Source: Massilibacteroides vaginae (GTDB lineage Bacteria; Bacteroidota; Bacteroidia; Bacteroidales; Tannerellaceae). From it: a DNA stretch of 64,000 nt. Below the pieces are notes generated by a model. It saw nothing but the letters and a program-made list of their open reading frames with translations. It was not told the origin of the DNA and searched no databases. Positions 8,847 through 18,826 of the stretch are shown here, piece by piece. The stretch's first letter is position 1. Each line of letters opens with the position of its first letter. Location: positions 456,263-520,262 of the forward strand of contig NZ_FXDJ01000009.1 in the NCBI RefSeq assembly GCF_900178525.1, given 5' to 3'. Made by a program: the position numbers and the translations under genes.

Positions 8847-9746
8847 TTATTCACCCTTGTACTGATCAAATAGCAAACTTATTCCTGCTTCACGCGTATC
8901 ACCGGCGTGAACAAGCACACGGTATCTCAATTTGATTGTTTCGCCCTTCTTCAACAAGGTAGCCTTATCATCCCCAGGCCAATACATCGGAGTTGGCGAC
9001 ACAAACCCGTAATCCCGGGTAAACCAAGGAGAAGGATACCATTTATTCGTAGGATGCTGCATCAACACGATGCCTTCTATACCCGTTTTACGTTCTCCAT
9101 AACAGTCTATCCATGGAGATCCTACACCGAAGGTTGCCTTTTCGCCCGTTGCTCCTTCCGTATTAATCATCACACCACCTTGCTTTACACTCAGATCGGG
9201 ATCAATACGAGCACTAAAAAGGGAATGGTTCGTTTTCAGAATCGTTACATCCATCAGCATCTCCATCTCCACATCAAAGTCGAGTTGATATAGGCTTTTA
9301 GAAGGTGAAGAGATCGTTATTTTCCTTCTGTCCATAATCGGCGCCTGCGCGTCAGGACGCTTCCAGATGCATTCGTCTTCAATCACTACCCGCTCTCCTT
9401 TGGCTTCCAGGATTCGCGCACCGATAGATATAATTTGCCCTCTATCCAAACCTTCCTGCCAATAATTTCCTCCATTCACTTTGTCACATCCAAAGAAAAG
9501 TGAACTATGGTGAGGATACTCGCCATTACGCATAGAAGTAACAGACGCACCCGATGTAGGTCCATTTACAGGATAGAAAAAAGGATATTTCTCATCCGGA
9601 TTAAAATGATAACTGGTAAAAAAACTATTCCCGACTATGACGTCGATCCGGTTACCTATCTGTGTAGCCGACACTTGCTGCTTCTGTGCGAAAGAAATAT
9701 TCGCACAAAACAGGAGTAGCATTACTAAAGCAATATTCTTTCTCAT
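8847..9746 (-). CDS. Secreted DUF6807 (PmoA-like) protein
   Basis: The 299-residue protein starts with a cleavable Sec signal (cleavage after about SFAQ) and continues into the DUF6807 family, often labelled PmoA, a name that does not imply methane oxidation. Typical segments are YPFFYPVNGPTSGASVTSM, YPHHSSLFFGCDKVNGGNYW and the C-terminal KLRYRVLVHAGD. The family is abundant in Bacteroidetes and Planctomycetes next to Gfo/Idh/MocA proteins; its biochemical role is not established to my knowledge. The His-rich HHSS segment looks like a metal or substrate site, which is inference. A second, longer DUF6807 protein is encoded directly upstream, so the operon carries two paralogues of the same family. 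Confidence 0.82.
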   Translation of the reverse strand: MRKNIALVMLLLFCANISFAQKQQVSATQIGNRIDVIVGNSFFTSYHFNPDEKYPFFYPVNGPTSGASVTSMRNGEYPHHSSLFFGCDKVNGGNYWQEGLDRGQIISIGARILEAKGERVVIEDECIWKRPDAQAPIMDRRKITISSPSKSLYQLDFDVEMEMLMDVTILKTNHSLFSARIDPDLSVKQGGVMINTEGATGEKATFGVGSPWIDCYGERKTGIEGIVLMQHPTNKWYPSPWFTRDYGFVSPTPMYWPGDDKATLLKKGETIKLRYRVLVHAGDTREAGISLLFDQYKGE

Positions 9747-9777
9747 ATTTTTCTATTTTATGAATTTATGATTCAGG

Positions 9778-11007
9778 TTATTTCACGGTTACTTCCGGCG
9801 GAAAAGCGAAAGCATTCCACTGTGTTTCTGCCTGATCGCTGGTCATTTCTCCATCATACGTCAAAACCCGATAGCGCAGTTTGTACGTATTCCCGGGAAT
9901 TAGATTCCAGTCTACATTTTTAGTTGGCGCAAAGTTTACAAAAGCATCACCACGCCCTCCGTTAGCCTTTTCGTCCCAGATACGTAAGGGTTCGGGCGCA
10001 CTGTAATTTGCCGGATGTCCGAGCAACAAAAAACCGGAACGATCGTTTCCACATTGACCGGTAACATAAATCCACCGGGCATTCGTACCATCAATTTGCT
10101 GCCGGGTCTTACCTTCGGAAGTAAACATTTCGCAATTTTCTTTCGTCCATTCCTCCGTAGCACGCCAACCAAACCCGGCATAACGATAAGCTTTTATCAG
10201 AACAGGCAACTCAGTAGCCGGATTCAACGTAGATTCAAAATCCCACAATAACCCTTTCGAAACATTCCACGTCTTCACATCCCAAATTTCATTCATGATC
10301 ACCTTTTCAGCACCCGGAGTAAAGATGTAATGATCCAGATTAGCTGCAAAGCCGGCAAACACCTCACCGCTATAAGTTGTCTGAATAGTTCGCGCGCGAA
10401 CGGTTCCTTGTTTGTCGCGCAAGTTCCAGAGGTCGTAAACCTGTCCATCATACGCTACCCGTGTCCACGGATTCCAAATACCATAATGGTGATAATGATC
10501 TTTCGGTTGAATTGTGGTAAGCACATTCCCTTTCGGAGAATAAGCCGGATGAATAAATCCGCTCCGTTGATAAGACGGATCAACTCCTTCGGGAGGATAT
10601 ACCGTAGCGTAATTATACGCCAACACCCCACTTGCGCCCTTCTTTAAAACAAGTGCCTTACCATTATCGACAGTTTGCATCACAGCAGATTTCGCATCAC
10701 GCGCCTTAGTACGCTTAGCAACATACGTACGAGAAGCCCCGGAAGCGGTTTTCCCCTTCAGCACCCAATACAGCATGCCATCAGCGTCCAATTGGCATTC
10801 CACGCTCAACTTCTTCTTCCCAACCAGCTCAAAAAGCTCTACAGATGAAGCACCAACACCCAATGCAGACACATCAGCAAACACCACACAATCTTCCCGA
10901 TCGTAGTTGCCCGCATCCACGGTAAGAGTTAGTTTGTCTTTGGCATAACCTGCATTCACCGATAAGAACAATAGAAACAAATAAAATAATAAGGCTTTTA
11001 TCTTCAT
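9778..11007 (-). CDS. Secreted DUF6807 (PmoA-like) protein, long form
   Basis: At 409 residues this is a second DUF6807/PmoA-like protein with a Sec signal peptide (hydrophobic residues 5-18, cleavage near GYA-KD). About 110 extra N-terminal residues rich in beta-strand precede the DUF6807 core, which holds YNYATVYPPEGVDPSYQRSG, FIHPAYSPKG, DHYHHYGIWNPWT and the final YKLRYRVLTYDGE. The HYHHYG cluster corresponds to the HHSS region of its shorter neighbour. It should act in the periplasm or at the cell surface. It begins 13 bases after the stop of the Gfo/Idh/MocA gene upstream, consistent with one operon. Function is unknown; co-location with hexuronate enzymes suggests processing of an oxidised or modified sugar. 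Confidence 0.82.
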   Translation of the reverse strand: MKIKALLFYLFLLFLSVNAGYAKDKLTLTVDAGNYDREDCVVFADVSALGVGASSVELFELVGKKKLSVECQLDADGMLYWVLKGKTASGASRTYVAKRTKARDAKSAVMQTVDNGKALVLKKGASGVLAYNYATVYPPEGVDPSYQRSGFIHPAYSPKGNVLTTIQPKDHYHHYGIWNPWTRVAYDGQVYDLWNLRDKQGTVRARTIQTTYSGEVFAGFAANLDHYIFTPGAEKVIMNEIWDVKTWNVSKGLLWDFESTLNPATELPVLIKAYRYAGFGWRATEEWTKENCEMFTSEGKTRQQIDGTNARWIYVTGQCGNDRSGFLLLGHPANYSAPEPLRIWDEKANGGRGDAFVNFAPTKNVDWNLIPGNTYKLRYRVLTYDGEMTSDQAETQWNAFAFPPEVTVK

Positions 11008-11020
11008 TTTCTTTGGATTT

Positions 11021-12388
11021 TTAAAAATTATAAGGTGGTCTGTGTGGTCGGGCTATCATAGAATTGGCTTCGTCATCGTTTTTGAAACGTTCTGAAACGG
11101 GGTCCCAATATAGTTTTCGATTTAGTTTCATTGCAATATGTTGCAGCAAACAGGCCGAACAGGAACGATGTGCTACTTCTGCCGGTGTAATGTTTTGTTT
11201 GCGTGTTCGTACGCTTTCCAACCAATTGCCATGATGGCCTGTGCTCACATATAAACGAACCGGATCGTTATCCGTTAATGGAGAGAGAATTTTAGGATCA
11301 GAGGCTTGGAGGGCTTTTGAAGTTGTGCTGATCGGATCATTTGCTGAAGCCTGATAGGATCCGCGACTTACAAATAGCCATCCGTCTGAACCGGTGAATA
11401 AAACGCCGTTCGGTTTTTCTTTACTGTCTGTAGTTCCTGTCACTACGACACCATTGTCATAAAGCATCTCTGTTTCGTATTGTCCATGCACATTCCAAAG
11501 TCCGCCTGTGGCAAATTCTGCTTTTCCATAGATCTCCACCGGACCAGAATATTCCGTATCCATCGCCCAATGGGCAATATCGAAGTGATGCGCGCCCCAA
11601 CCGGTAATCATTCCGGCACCAAACTGTTCGCAGCGCAACCAACCCGGACGGCCATACCCTTGCTGAGGATGTACCCGATCTACCGTATATGGAACATAAG
11701 GCGTTTGTCCCAGCCACATATCATAATTAAAACCTTTAGGGATCGGCATTTCTTCCGGATTACCACCCGGAGGATCGCCCGGCAAGCGCACCTCTATCTT
11801 TTGCAGCTTACCGATACGGCCGTTTCTAACCAGCTCACAGGCAACCCGGAATTGCTCCATAGAACGTTGCTGACTGCCGATCTGCAAAATACGTCCACTG
11901 GCATTTACCGCGTCACTCATCTTACGTCCTTCTTCAATCGTTAATGAGGTTGGTTTTTGCAAATACACATCCTTGCCCGCGCGCACAGCGTCTATCGCAT
12001 TCTTCGCATGCCAATGATCCGGCGTACTGATCAGTACAGCATCAATATCTTTATTCGCTAATAAATCAAGATAATTTTCATAAAGCGTAACACCGGTATA
12101 CGGTTTACCGGATTTTTTTGAGTAATATCCTTCGATAAGCGTTTTGGCATCAGCCAAACGATTCACATCCGGATCGGCAGCGGCAACAATACGCACATCA
12201 TTATATTTCCATACGCCGGGCATATCATGATCCCGGGAAATACGGCCAACTCCAATTGCACCAATATTAATACGGTTAGAAGGTGCATTTGCACCAAAAA
12301 CAGAAGCCGGTACAATTGTCGGAGCAATTAGGAGACCAACCCCCGCTTTAAGTGACTTTTTGAAAAAATCTCTTCGAGTAGTATTCAT
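11021..12388 (-). CDS. Tat-exported Gfo/Idh/MocA family oxidoreductase
   Basis: The 455-residue protein has a twin-arginine signal (TTRRDFFKKSLKAG, Arg5-Arg6, then a hydrophobic stretch ending ASVFGA), so it is probably exported folded with its nicotinamide cofactor bound. The Rossmann fold starts at INIGAIGVGRIS; the catalytic-lysine motif appears as YLQKPTSLT; and GWGAHHFDIAHWAMD is the usual C-terminal domain segment. The substrate is unknown. It is the first gene of the minus-strand sugar-acid operon and is read divergently from an AraC/cupin regulator 180 bases away. A -7 element (minus-strand TATCTTTG, 12435-12428) lies 40 bases upstream of the start. Confidence 0.87.
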   Translation of the reverse strand: MNTTRRDFFKKSLKAGVGLLIAPTIVPASVFGANAPSNRINIGAIGVGRISRDHDMPGVWKYNDVRIVAAADPDVNRLADAKTLIEGYYSKKSGKPYTGVTLYENYLDLLANKDIDAVLISTPDHWHAKNAIDAVRAGKDVYLQKPTSLTIEEGRKMSDAVNASGRILQIGSQQRSMEQFRVACELVRNGRIGKLQKIEVRLPGDPPGGNPEEMPIPKGFNYDMWLGQTPYVPYTVDRVHPQQGYGRPGWLRCEQFGAGMITGWGAHHFDIAHWAMDTEYSGPVEIYGKAEFATGGLWNVHGQYETEMLYDNGVVVTGTTDSKEKPNGVLFTGSDGWLFVSRGSYQASANDPISTTSKALQASDPKILSPLTDNDPVRLYVSTGHHGNWLESVRTRKQNITPAEVAHRSCSACLLQHIAMKLNRKLYWDPVSERFKNDDEANSMIARPHRPPYNF

Positions 12389-12427
12389 AAGTAATAAATT
12401 AAAAAGTTAACAGACTTCGTGTAAAAG

Positions 12428-12435
12428 CAAAGATA
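12428..12435 (-). promoter_or_regulatory. -7 element of the sugar-acid operon
   Basis: Minus-strand TATCTTTG fits TAnnTTTG exactly, 40 bases upstream of the first gene of the operon. A TTTG occurs 16 bases further upstream, somewhat closer than usual. Confidence 0.5.
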
Positions 12436-12483
12436 TAGTTGTTTTCCCTGCCAAACAGACTTTATTTTTGCAAATAATAAGAC

Positions 12484-12491
12484 TATATTTG
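12484..12491 (+). promoter_or_regulatory. -7 element of the AraC-type regulator gene
   Basis: TATATTTG fits TAnnTTTG exactly and is followed by C. It implies a leader of about 70 bases before the ATG at 12569. It is divergent from the operon promoter about 50 bases to the left, so one regulator could act on both. Confidence 0.5.
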
Positions 12492-12568
12492 CTATTCGTA
12501 TAGAGTAAATATTTATATAATCATTTTAATAATTGCCTTCTTAAACCGGAATTAATTAACAGACGTAT

Positions 12569-13456
12569 ATGAAAAACAACTTTATGCATGAACAACTGCC
12601 GATCGATGACCATCAGCCCATCATCGCGCGTCATTACGACTACAATCGGTTTACTTACCCGTGGCATTTTCACTGCGAATATGAAATTATTTATGTTAGG
12701 GAAGGGCATGGCGAACGCTTTGTTGCGGATAATATCGGCACTTTCGGAGCCGGCGACATCATTTTTTTAGGTAGTAATCTGCCTCATTACATGAGAAGTT
12801 CTGTTGAATATTTTTCTGAAAACAGCCGCAAGAGAGTTACAGGGGTAGTTATTCAATTTCAGGAGGATTTTATGGCTCATGCTATCGACAACTATATTGA
12901 TTTAAAACCGATAAAAGATCTTTTGACAAAATCGAAGCGTGGCCTTTTATTTACATCGCATTCCAACAAAAAGATCGTAGAACAAATAGAACTTTTGCCT
13001 TCGTACAACGGAATAGATCGCTTTGTTAATTTATTATTACTTCTTGATCGTATGGCCCGATCAAATAATAAACGGCTGTTGGGAAGCCGGCAATTTGATA
13101 ATTCTCTTTCCTTATTTACCGACGACCGTTTGGTAAAAGTACTTTCTTATGTTAACTATCATTATACTGAAAAAATCAACCTTGAAGAGGTTGCGGCAAA
13201 AATCCCGATGAATGTAACCGCTTTTTGTCGTTATTTTAAAGAGAAATCCGGAAGAACATTTATGGATTATATTCTCGATTTGCGTATTGGTTATGCTTGC
13301 AAGCTTCTATCCGGCAGACCAATGGATATTACACAAATTAGTATTGCCAGTGGATTCAATAGCGTTTCACATTTTAATCGTATATTTAAACGTAAAATCA
13401 ATATGACTCCAACCGAATACAAAACGCGTTTTTCGCAACCTTACCAAATACTTTAA
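12569..13456 (+). CDS. AraC family transcriptional regulator with cupin domain
   Basis: The 295-residue protein has an N-terminal cupin sensor (FTYPWHFHCEYEIIYVREGHGERFV, about residues 27-55) and a C-terminal AraC/XylS double helix-turn-helix (about residues 190-290). The latter has the second-helix signature SIASGFNSVSHFNRIFKRKINMTPTEYK. Such proteins usually bind a sugar or its derivative and activate neighbouring catabolic genes. It is read divergently from the Gfo/Idh-DUF6807-uxuA operon, so I infer that it regulates that operon. Two -7 elements face away from each other in the 180-base gap. The start at 12569 is supported by the position of its promoter element. The inducer cannot be read from sequence. 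Confidence 0.9.
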   Translation: MKNNFMHEQLPIDDHQPIIARHYDYNRFTYPWHFHCEYEIIYVREGHGERFVADNIGTFGAGDIIFLGSNLPHYMRSSVEYFSENSRKRVTGVVIQFQEDFMAHAIDNYIDLKPIKDLLTKSKRGLLFTSHSNKKIVEQIELLPSYNGIDRFVNLLLLLDRMARSNNKRLLGSRQFDNSLSLFTDDRLVKVLSYVNYHYTEKINLEEVAAKIPMNVTAFCRYFKEKSGRTFMDYILDLRIGYACKLLSGRPMDITQISIASGFNSVSHFNRIFKRKINMTPTEYKTRFSQPYQIL

Positions 13457-13770
13457 ACTACCTCAATTCCTCACTCGCGAAATTCAGAGTTCACCTAAAT
13501 GTTACACATTTATCTCGAACTAAAAACGGTAAAACCTATATATCAACAACTTAAATAGTCTAAAAGCATAATTCAATAAAATATAAACACCAAAACATCT
13601 CCCATTTAGGAAAACTTTTTTAAATAATCAATATAATTATTCCCCAATTCGGGATACTATTGTCGTTTTTTATTTACACCTTTGCAGTATTCAAGATCGA
13701 AAACAAATAGCCGGTTGGCTTCATCCTCATCTACATAACAACCGGATATTTTGATTGATCTTACAAAAAC
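13457..13770. other. Intergenic region between the AraC gene and the riboswitch
   Basis: No gene or clear repeat is visible. A possible degenerate promoter, CACCTTTG at 13677-13684 with a TTG at 13660, lies about 90 bases upstream of the riboswitch and could drive nrdDG, but its spacing is not ideal. Confidence 0.4.
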
Positions 13771-13950
13771 ATATTGGTGTCGGATTTCCGCGACTTCGGA
13801 AATGCGATGAAAAGGGAATCAGGTGGAAATCCTGAACAGACCCGCTGCTGTGAGCTCAACAAGAGAGGCTTTATGCAACACTCCAATGCCACTTTTTTAA
13901 ATTAAAGGGAAGGCGCATAAAGCAGAGCAAGTCAGAAGACCTGCCAGTAT
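13771..13950 (+). promoter_or_regulatory. Cobalamin (B12) riboswitch
   Basis: All core elements are visible: GGGAATCAGGTGGAAATCC and CAGACCCGCTGCTGTGA from 13813 to 13852, the GCCACT element at 13888-13893, and the B12 box AGTCAGAAGACCTGCC at 13930-13945. The P1 helix closes between ATATTGG (13771-13777) and CCAGTAT (13944-13950) with one G-U pair. It lies 87 bases upstream of nrdD, so adenosylcobalamin or a related form should repress the anaerobic ribonucleotide reductase. This implies a B12-dependent reductase elsewhere in the genome. Confidence 0.93.
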
Positions 13951-13960
13951 AAAGTGTCAA

Positions 13961-13989
13961 ACTATTCTTTCGAGGTATAAAAGAATAGT
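13961..13989 (+). promoter_or_regulatory. Riboswitch-associated hairpin, probable expression platform
   Basis: ACTATTCTTT at 13961-13970 pairs with AAAGAATAGT at 13980-13989 around a CGAGGTATA loop. No U-run follows, so control is more likely at translation or through a kissing contact than by termination. It lies between the aptamer and the nrdD start. Confidence 0.6.
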
Positions 13990-14036
13990 ATAGTTATTAG
14001 TGCTATTAATTGATTGTACAAACAAAATTAAATGCC

Positions 14037-16421
14037 ATGAGTTTTTCTGAAATTACAATCTCCAAACGCGATGGTACGCAGGAGAAGTTCTCAATTGAGA
14101 AAATTAAAAATGCCATTACTAAAGCATTCCGGGCAAGCAATACGCCCGATGGTGAAAGGGAAATGTATGATATCGCGTTGGCTGTTGCTTCCGCCATCAA
14201 CAAACCGACAACGTCTGTAGAGGAAATTCAGGATGTAGTGGAAAATGAATTGATGAAACGAAATCCTATTGTAGCCAAAAAATACATTATTTACAGGGAA
14301 TGGCGAAATGTGGAAAGACATAAAAAAACCCACATAAAGCATATTATGGACGGAATCGTTTCTATTGAAAAGAATGATACGAATCTCAGCAATGCCAATA
14401 TGTCTGCTCATACTCCGGCAGGCCAGATGATGACTTTCGCGTCTGAAATCACAAAGGATTATGCCGAAAAGTACCTGATCAATCCGGAATATACGTTAGC
14501 GCACAGGAATGGGGATATTCACATTCACGATCTGGATTATTATCCTACCAAAACGACTACTTGCATACAATATAATCTGGAGGAACTTTTCGAAAAGGGG
14601 TTCCGCACTAAAAACGGCAGTATTCGTACGCCGCAATCTATTCAGAGCTACGCTACGTTGGCAACCATTGTCTTCCAGACAAACCAGAACGAACAGCACG
14701 GCGGACAGTCTATTCCGGCGTTCGATTTCTTCATGGCTAAAGGGGTGCGCAAAACTTTCCAAAAACATTTGGCATCCAACATAGAATTGCTTGCGCAATT
14801 GGCCGGCGCGATTGCGAACGAAAAAGAGTTGCGCGCGATTGTAAAAGAAAACATTCAAAGCATACAGGTTTCCGAAAGCGACAGGAACAAACTGATCGAT
14901 AAACTGACTGAGTACGGGATAAATCTTGACAGTGATCAATTACTTCTTGCAATCAAACGTTCCGAGGTTACTACGCGAAAAGAAACGCACCAGGCAATGG
15001 AGGGCTTCATCCACAACCTGAACACAATGCACTCCAGAGGAGGTAATCAGGTTGTTTTCAGTTCCATTAATTATGGAACCGACACCTCGCCCGAAGGACG
15101 TATGGTTATACGCGAGTTGCTTGGTGCTACAATTGAAGGATTAGGACACGGGGAAGTTCCCGTTTTTCCGATACAGATATTTAAAGTAAAAAACGGAGTT
15201 TCATACAATGAAGAGGATTACCGATTGGCGTTAACGGATTTTGAGGGAGCGTTAAAGGGTAAATTCAAATTCTCAGCGCCTAACTTCGATTTATTACTGG
15301 AGGCTTGTCAGACAACTTCAGTTGCTTTATTCCCGAACTTCATGTTTCTGGATACACCGTACAATCTGCACGAAAAATGGCAGGTAAACGATCCGCATCG
15401 ATATATTTATGAGACCGCCACTATGGGATGCCGCACGCGTGTTTTCGAGAATCTGCACGGTGAGAAATCTTCTATTGGTCGTGGAAACTTATCTTTCACC
15501 TCAATAAATATGCCCAGACTGGCCATAGAAGCCAAGTTGAAAGCAGAAACGCTATACCCTGATTTAAGCAAACAGGAAACACAAGATAAAGCCCGCGCCT
15601 TCTTTCTAAAGTCAGTACATGCCATGACCGAAATGGTAGCCGAACAACTTTATGATCGCTATCAATATCAGCGCACAGCCTTAGCAAAACAGTTTCCTTT
15701 TATGATGGGCAACAACATCTGGCAAGGTGGAGAACAACTCCAGGCAAATGACGAGGTGGGCGATGCGATAAACTCCGGGACTTTAGGCATAGGGTTTATT
15801 GGCGGACACAATGCGATGGTTGCCATTTACGGCGAAGGACACGCAAAAAACCAACGAGCCTATCAAACGCTATACGACGCGGTTCTCGAAATGAATAAAG
15901 TAGTCGACGAGTTTAAGGAGAGATACAAACTGAATTATTCTGTACTGGCCACTCCCGCGGAAGGTTTATCCGGACGATTCACCCGGATAGACAAAAAGAA
16001 ATACGGTATAATTACGGGTGTTACCGATCGGGATTATTACGTGAACTCTTTCCATATTGATGTAAAGGAACATGTAAACGTTGCCGAGAAAATCAGACTG
16101 GAAGCTCCTTTCCACGCCATAACTCGTGGAGGACATATTACTTATGTGGAGTTGGACGGTGAAGCGAAGAAAAACGTTTCGGTAATACTTAAGATAGTTC
16201 ATCAGATGAACAAAGAGAACATAGGATACGGTTCCATCAATCATCCCGTAGATACATGCCATCAATGTGGATATAAAGGCATTATCTACGCTAAATGTCC
16301 GATCTGCAAAAGCGAAAACATTATTCGCATGCGCCGGATCACCGGCTACCTGACAGGGAGTCTTGAATCATGGAACTCGGCCAAGCAGGCAGAGGAAAAA
16401 GACCGCGTAAAGCATGTTTAA
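14037..16421 (+). CDS. nrdD: Anaerobic ribonucleoside-triphosphate reductase
   Basis: The 794-residue class III reductase makes deoxynucleoside triphosphates from NTPs using a glycyl radical, without oxygen. An ATP-cone ([19 protein letters not shown], about residues 5-95) is the allosteric site. The catalytic barrel contains the [18 protein letters not shown] region. The C-terminus has the zinc site [17 protein letters not shown] and the radical loop RITGYLTG with Gly770. The ATG at 14037 is preferred over an in-frame TTG at 14010 because it begins the normal N-terminus ([13 protein letters not shown]). It is preceded by a B12 riboswitch and overlaps nrdG by 8 bases, so the two are translationally coupled. 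Regulation by B12 points to a NrdJ-type enzyme as the alternative. Confidence 0.97.
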   Translation: MSFSEITISKRDGTQEKFSIEKIKNAITKAFRASNTPDGEREMYDIALAVASAINKPTTSVEEIQDVVENELMKRNPIVAKKYIIYREWRNVERHKKTHIKHIMDGIVSIEKNDTNLSNANMSAHTPAGQMMTFASEITKDYAEKYLINPEYTLAHRNGDIHIHDLDYYPTKTTTCIQYNLEELFEKGFRTKNGSIRTPQSIQSYATLATIVFQTNQNEQHGGQSIPAFDFFMAKGVRKTFQKHLASNIELLAQLAGAIANEKELRAIVKENIQSIQVSESDRNKLIDKLTEYGINLDSDQLLLAIKRSEVTTRKETHQAMEGFIHNLNTMHSRGGNQVVFSSINYGTDTSPEGRMVIRELLGATIEGLGHGEVPVFPIQIFKVKNGVSYNEEDYRLALTDFEGALKGKFKFSAPNFDLLLEACQTTSVALFPNFMFLDTPYNLHEKWQVNDPHRYIYETATMGCRTRVFENLHGEKSSIGRGNLSFTSINMPRLAIEAKLKAETLYPDLSKQETQDKARAFFLKSVHAMTEMVAEQLYDRYQYQRTALAKQFPFMMGNNIWQGGEQLQANDEVGDAINSGTLGIGFIGGHNAMVAIYGEGHAKNQRAYQTLYDAVLEMNKVVDEFKERYKLNYSVLATPAEGLSGRFTRIDKKKYGIITGVTDRDYYVNSFHIDVKEHVNVAEKIRLEAPFHAITRGGHITYVELDGEAKKNVSVILKIVHQMNKENIGYGSINHPVDTCHQCGYKGIIYAKCPICKSENIIRMRRITGYLTGSLESWNSAKQAEEKDRVKHV

Positions 16422-16947
16422 AGATCCCATTCGCATAATTAAGATTTACAACGAAACCATCTCGGATGGAGAAGGCATTCGTTATTCCATCTATCTGTCC
16501 GGTTGCAGGCACTGTTGTAAAGGGTGCCACAACCCGGATAGTTGGAATCCATCGGCAGGCAGAATACTCACCGCAGAATGGCTGACGGAAATCATTAACG
16601 AGATCAACGCCAATCCCATGCTGGACGGAGTCACATTTTCGGGAGGCGATCCGTTCTATTATCCGGCCTCATTTCTGTTATTATTACGGGAGATCAAGGA
16701 AAGAACCGGCATGAACATCTGGTGCTATACCGGATACACGCATGAAGAGATAGTAAGAGACAAAGCACTGAATGCCTGCCTCGAATACATAGATGTTTTA
16801 GTGGATGGACGTTTTGTAAAGGAGTTATTCTCTCCGTCTCTCCCGTTTCGAGGCAGCACAAATCAACGCATCATACGTTTAGATAGAAAAACGAAGATTA
16901 CATCCGCTCAGGCACCTCGATTCCTAACAGTTCCATTCCGGACTTAA
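16414..16947 (+). CDS. nrdG: Anaerobic ribonucleotide reductase-activating protein
   Basis: The 177-residue radical-SAM enzyme generates the glycyl radical on NrdD. The cluster-binding motif CRHCCKGC (Cys31, Cys35, Cys38; CxxxCxxC) and the SAM-binding [10 protein letters not shown] segment are intact. Its start codon lies within the end of nrdD. The tail is unusual: after the expected [11 protein letters not shown] segment the frame runs on for about 20 residues and ends 50 bases inside the 3' end of argS on the opposite strand. Family members are usually nearer 155-165 residues, so the extra tail may reflect loss of an older stop codon. The function call is secure. Confidence 0.95.
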   Translation: MFKDPIRIIKIYNETISDGEGIRYSIYLSGCRHCCKGCHNPDSWNPSAGRILTAEWLTEIINEINANPMLDGVTFSGGDPFYYPASFLLLLREIKERTGMNIWCYTGYTHEEIVRDKALNACLEYIDVLVDGRFVKELFSPSLPFRGSTNQRIIRLDRKTKITSAQAPRFLTVPFRT

Positions 16948-18691
16948 CTACTTTTGCCACATTGGCCGAAAGTACAAGTCGGAACACTTTCAACGCTTCA
17001 TTTTCTTCACGAAGAATTGAATAGTCGTGGTAGAATTGATTGTACTCCTTCACCAGATCATAGATGTAGTTAGCGATATAAGCCGGGCTATATTCCGCGC
17101 CTGCTTCTTTTACCGTTATCGCAAAGTCGGCAACGAGTTGCACCAAGCCTTCTTCCTTTTCAGAAAGTGGAAGATTCAGCGGTAATTCCGCCGGGAGAAG
17201 GATTCCCTGTTCTTCTGCTTTGCGCAATACAGAACAAATACGCGCATAAGTATATTGAATGAACGGACCCGTATTTCCATTAAAGTCAATCGATTCTTTC
17301 GGATTGAAAGTCATATTTTTACGGGGATCGACCTTCAGTATGAAATATTTCAATGAACCCAACCCTACTATTTCGGCAATATGCTCTGCTTCCTCTTTGG
17401 TTAGTCCGTCTAATTTTCCCAGCTCCTGCGAGATATCACGGGCCGTAGATACCATTTCCTCCATCAACTCATCGGCATCAACAACAGTTCCTTCGCGACT
17501 TTTCATTTTTCCTTCCGGAAGTTCCACCATACCATAAGAGAAATGAACCAAGCCCTTTCCAAACTCAAAGCCTAATTTATCCAACAGAATGGAAAGTACC
17601 TGAAAATGGTAATTCTGTTCGTTCCCTACTACATAGATCATCTTATTAATAGGATAGTCGTCGAAACGAAGTTTAGCCGTACCGATATCCTGAGTCATAT
17701 AAACAGACGTTCCGTCGGATCGAAGCAACAACTTCTCATCCAGTCCATCGGGCGTAAGATCTGCCCATACAGAACCATCTTCACGACGGTAGAACACACC
17801 TTTTTCCAGTCCTTCAAGCACCTTATCTTTACCTTCCAGGTAGGTTTCCGATTCGTAATAAATCTTATCGAAATCAACGCCCATTCTTTTATACGTCTCG
17901 TCGAATCCGGCATAAACCCAACTATTCATCCGTTTCCACAAAGACACCGTTTCCTCATCGCCGGCTTCCCACTTGCGTAGCATTTCACGTGCTTCGGCCA
18001 TTAATCCGGATTTTGCCTCTGCCTCTTCTTTCTTTAGTCCGGAAGATTCCAGATCCTTAAGTTCCGCTTTATAATGTTTATCAAACAACACGTAGAAATC
18101 ACCAATCAGGTGGTCGCCTTTCTTTCCGGTAGAGTCGGGAGTAGCACCCTCACCCCACTTTTGCCAGGCCAGCATAGACTTACAGATATGGATTCCACGA
18201 TCATTTACGATGTTTGTTTTCACAACACGGTAACCGTTCGCTTTCATGATTTCAGACAAACTGAATCCTAAAAGGTTATTACGCACATGCCCCAGGTGAA
18301 GCGGTTTATTGGTGTTAGGAGACGAATATTCGATCATCACCAAAGGCGCGTTTTCCGTTACCGGACGAATGCCGTAGTTTGGTTCCGCTTGAATCTGATT
18401 CAACAGATCCACCCAGCATGAAGCAGCAACCGTCAGATTCAAAAATCCCTTGATCACATTAAACTCAGCCACGGCAGACTCATTCTGCTGAAGATACTCC
18501 CCTATTTCCTGTGCTGTTTGTTCAGGCGATTTCTTAGATATTCTCAAGAAAGGAAAGACCACCAAGGTAAGATGTCCTTTAAACTCTTTTTTAGTCTTTT
18601 GCAACTGAATTTGATCGGCTGCTACATCAGCCCCATAAAGCGTTTTGATCCCGGCAATTACTGCCCCGGCAATTTGCTGTTCTATCACCAT
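16898..18691 (-). CDS. argS: Arginine-tRNA ligase
   Basis: The 597-residue class I aminoacyl-tRNA synthetase charges tRNA-Arg. The N-terminal additional domain is followed by the HIGH-type motif [10 protein letters not shown], the MTQDIGTA segment and a KMSKS-like [11 protein letters not shown]. The C-terminal DALR anticodon-binding domain starts near [13 protein letters not shown] and ends in [13 protein letters not shown] -7 element (minus-strand TACATTTG, 18737-18730) lies 39 bases upstream of the ATG. The coding sequence converges on and overlaps nrdG by 50 bases at its 3' end. Length is normal for the family. Confidence 0.96.
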   Translation of the reverse strand: MVIEQQIAGAVIAGIKTLYGADVAADQIQLQKTKKEFKGHLTLVVFPFLRISKKSPEQTAQEIGEYLQQNESAVAEFNVIKGFLNLTVAASCWVDLLNQIQAEPNYGIRPVTENAPLVMIEYSSPNTNKPLHLGHVRNNLLGFSLSEIMKANGYRVVKTNIVNDRGIHICKSMLAWQKWGEGATPDSTGKKGDHLIGDFYVLFDKHYKAELKDLESSGLKKEEAEAKSGLMAEAREMLRKWEAGDEETVSLWKRMNSWVYAGFDETYKRMGVDFDKIYYESETYLEGKDKVLEGLEKGVFYRREDGSVWADLTPDGLDEKLLLRSDGTSVYMTQDIGTAKLRFDDYPINKMIYVVGNEQNYHFQVLSILLDKLGFEFGKGLVHFSYGMVELPEGKMKSREGTVVDADELMEEMVSTARDISQELGKLDGLTKEEAEHIAEIVGLGSLKYFILKVDPRKNMTFNPKESIDFNGNTGPFIQYTYARICSVLRKAEEQGILLPAELPLNLPLSEKEEGLVQLVADFAITVKEAGAEYSPAYIANYIYDLVKEYNQFYHDYSILREENEALKVFRLVLSANVAKVVKSGMELLGIEVPERM

Positions 18692-18729
18692 AGGTATATA
18701 TACTGTTGTTCAGATTATTATTCGAGTTG

Positions 18730-18737
18730 CAAATGTA
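18730..18737 (-). promoter_or_regulatory. -7 element of argS
   Basis: Minus-strand TACATTTG matches TAnnTTTG. It sits between the upstream terminator and the argS ATG, giving a short leader of about 35 bases. Confidence 0.55.
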
Positions 18738-18746
18738 CGGCTTTTT

Positions 18747-18785
18747 TCAAAAAGATAAGGCTTTCCTATGACGGAAAGCCTTATC
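18747..18785 (-). terminator. Intrinsic terminator after the thioredoxin-like gene
   Basis: GATAAGGCTTTCC at 18754-18766 is a perfect complement of GGAAAGCCTTATC at 18773-18785; on the minus strand a T5 run follows. It isolates argS from the gene upstream. Confidence 0.9.
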
Positions 18786-18826
18786 AACCTAAAATACAAT
18801 CTTAACTACTAATCACAAATCTATTA

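Noticed and set aside
14010-14036. TTG start for nrdD
   Set aside because: The ATG at 14037 gives the normal N-terminus; the TTG would add nine unrelated residues.
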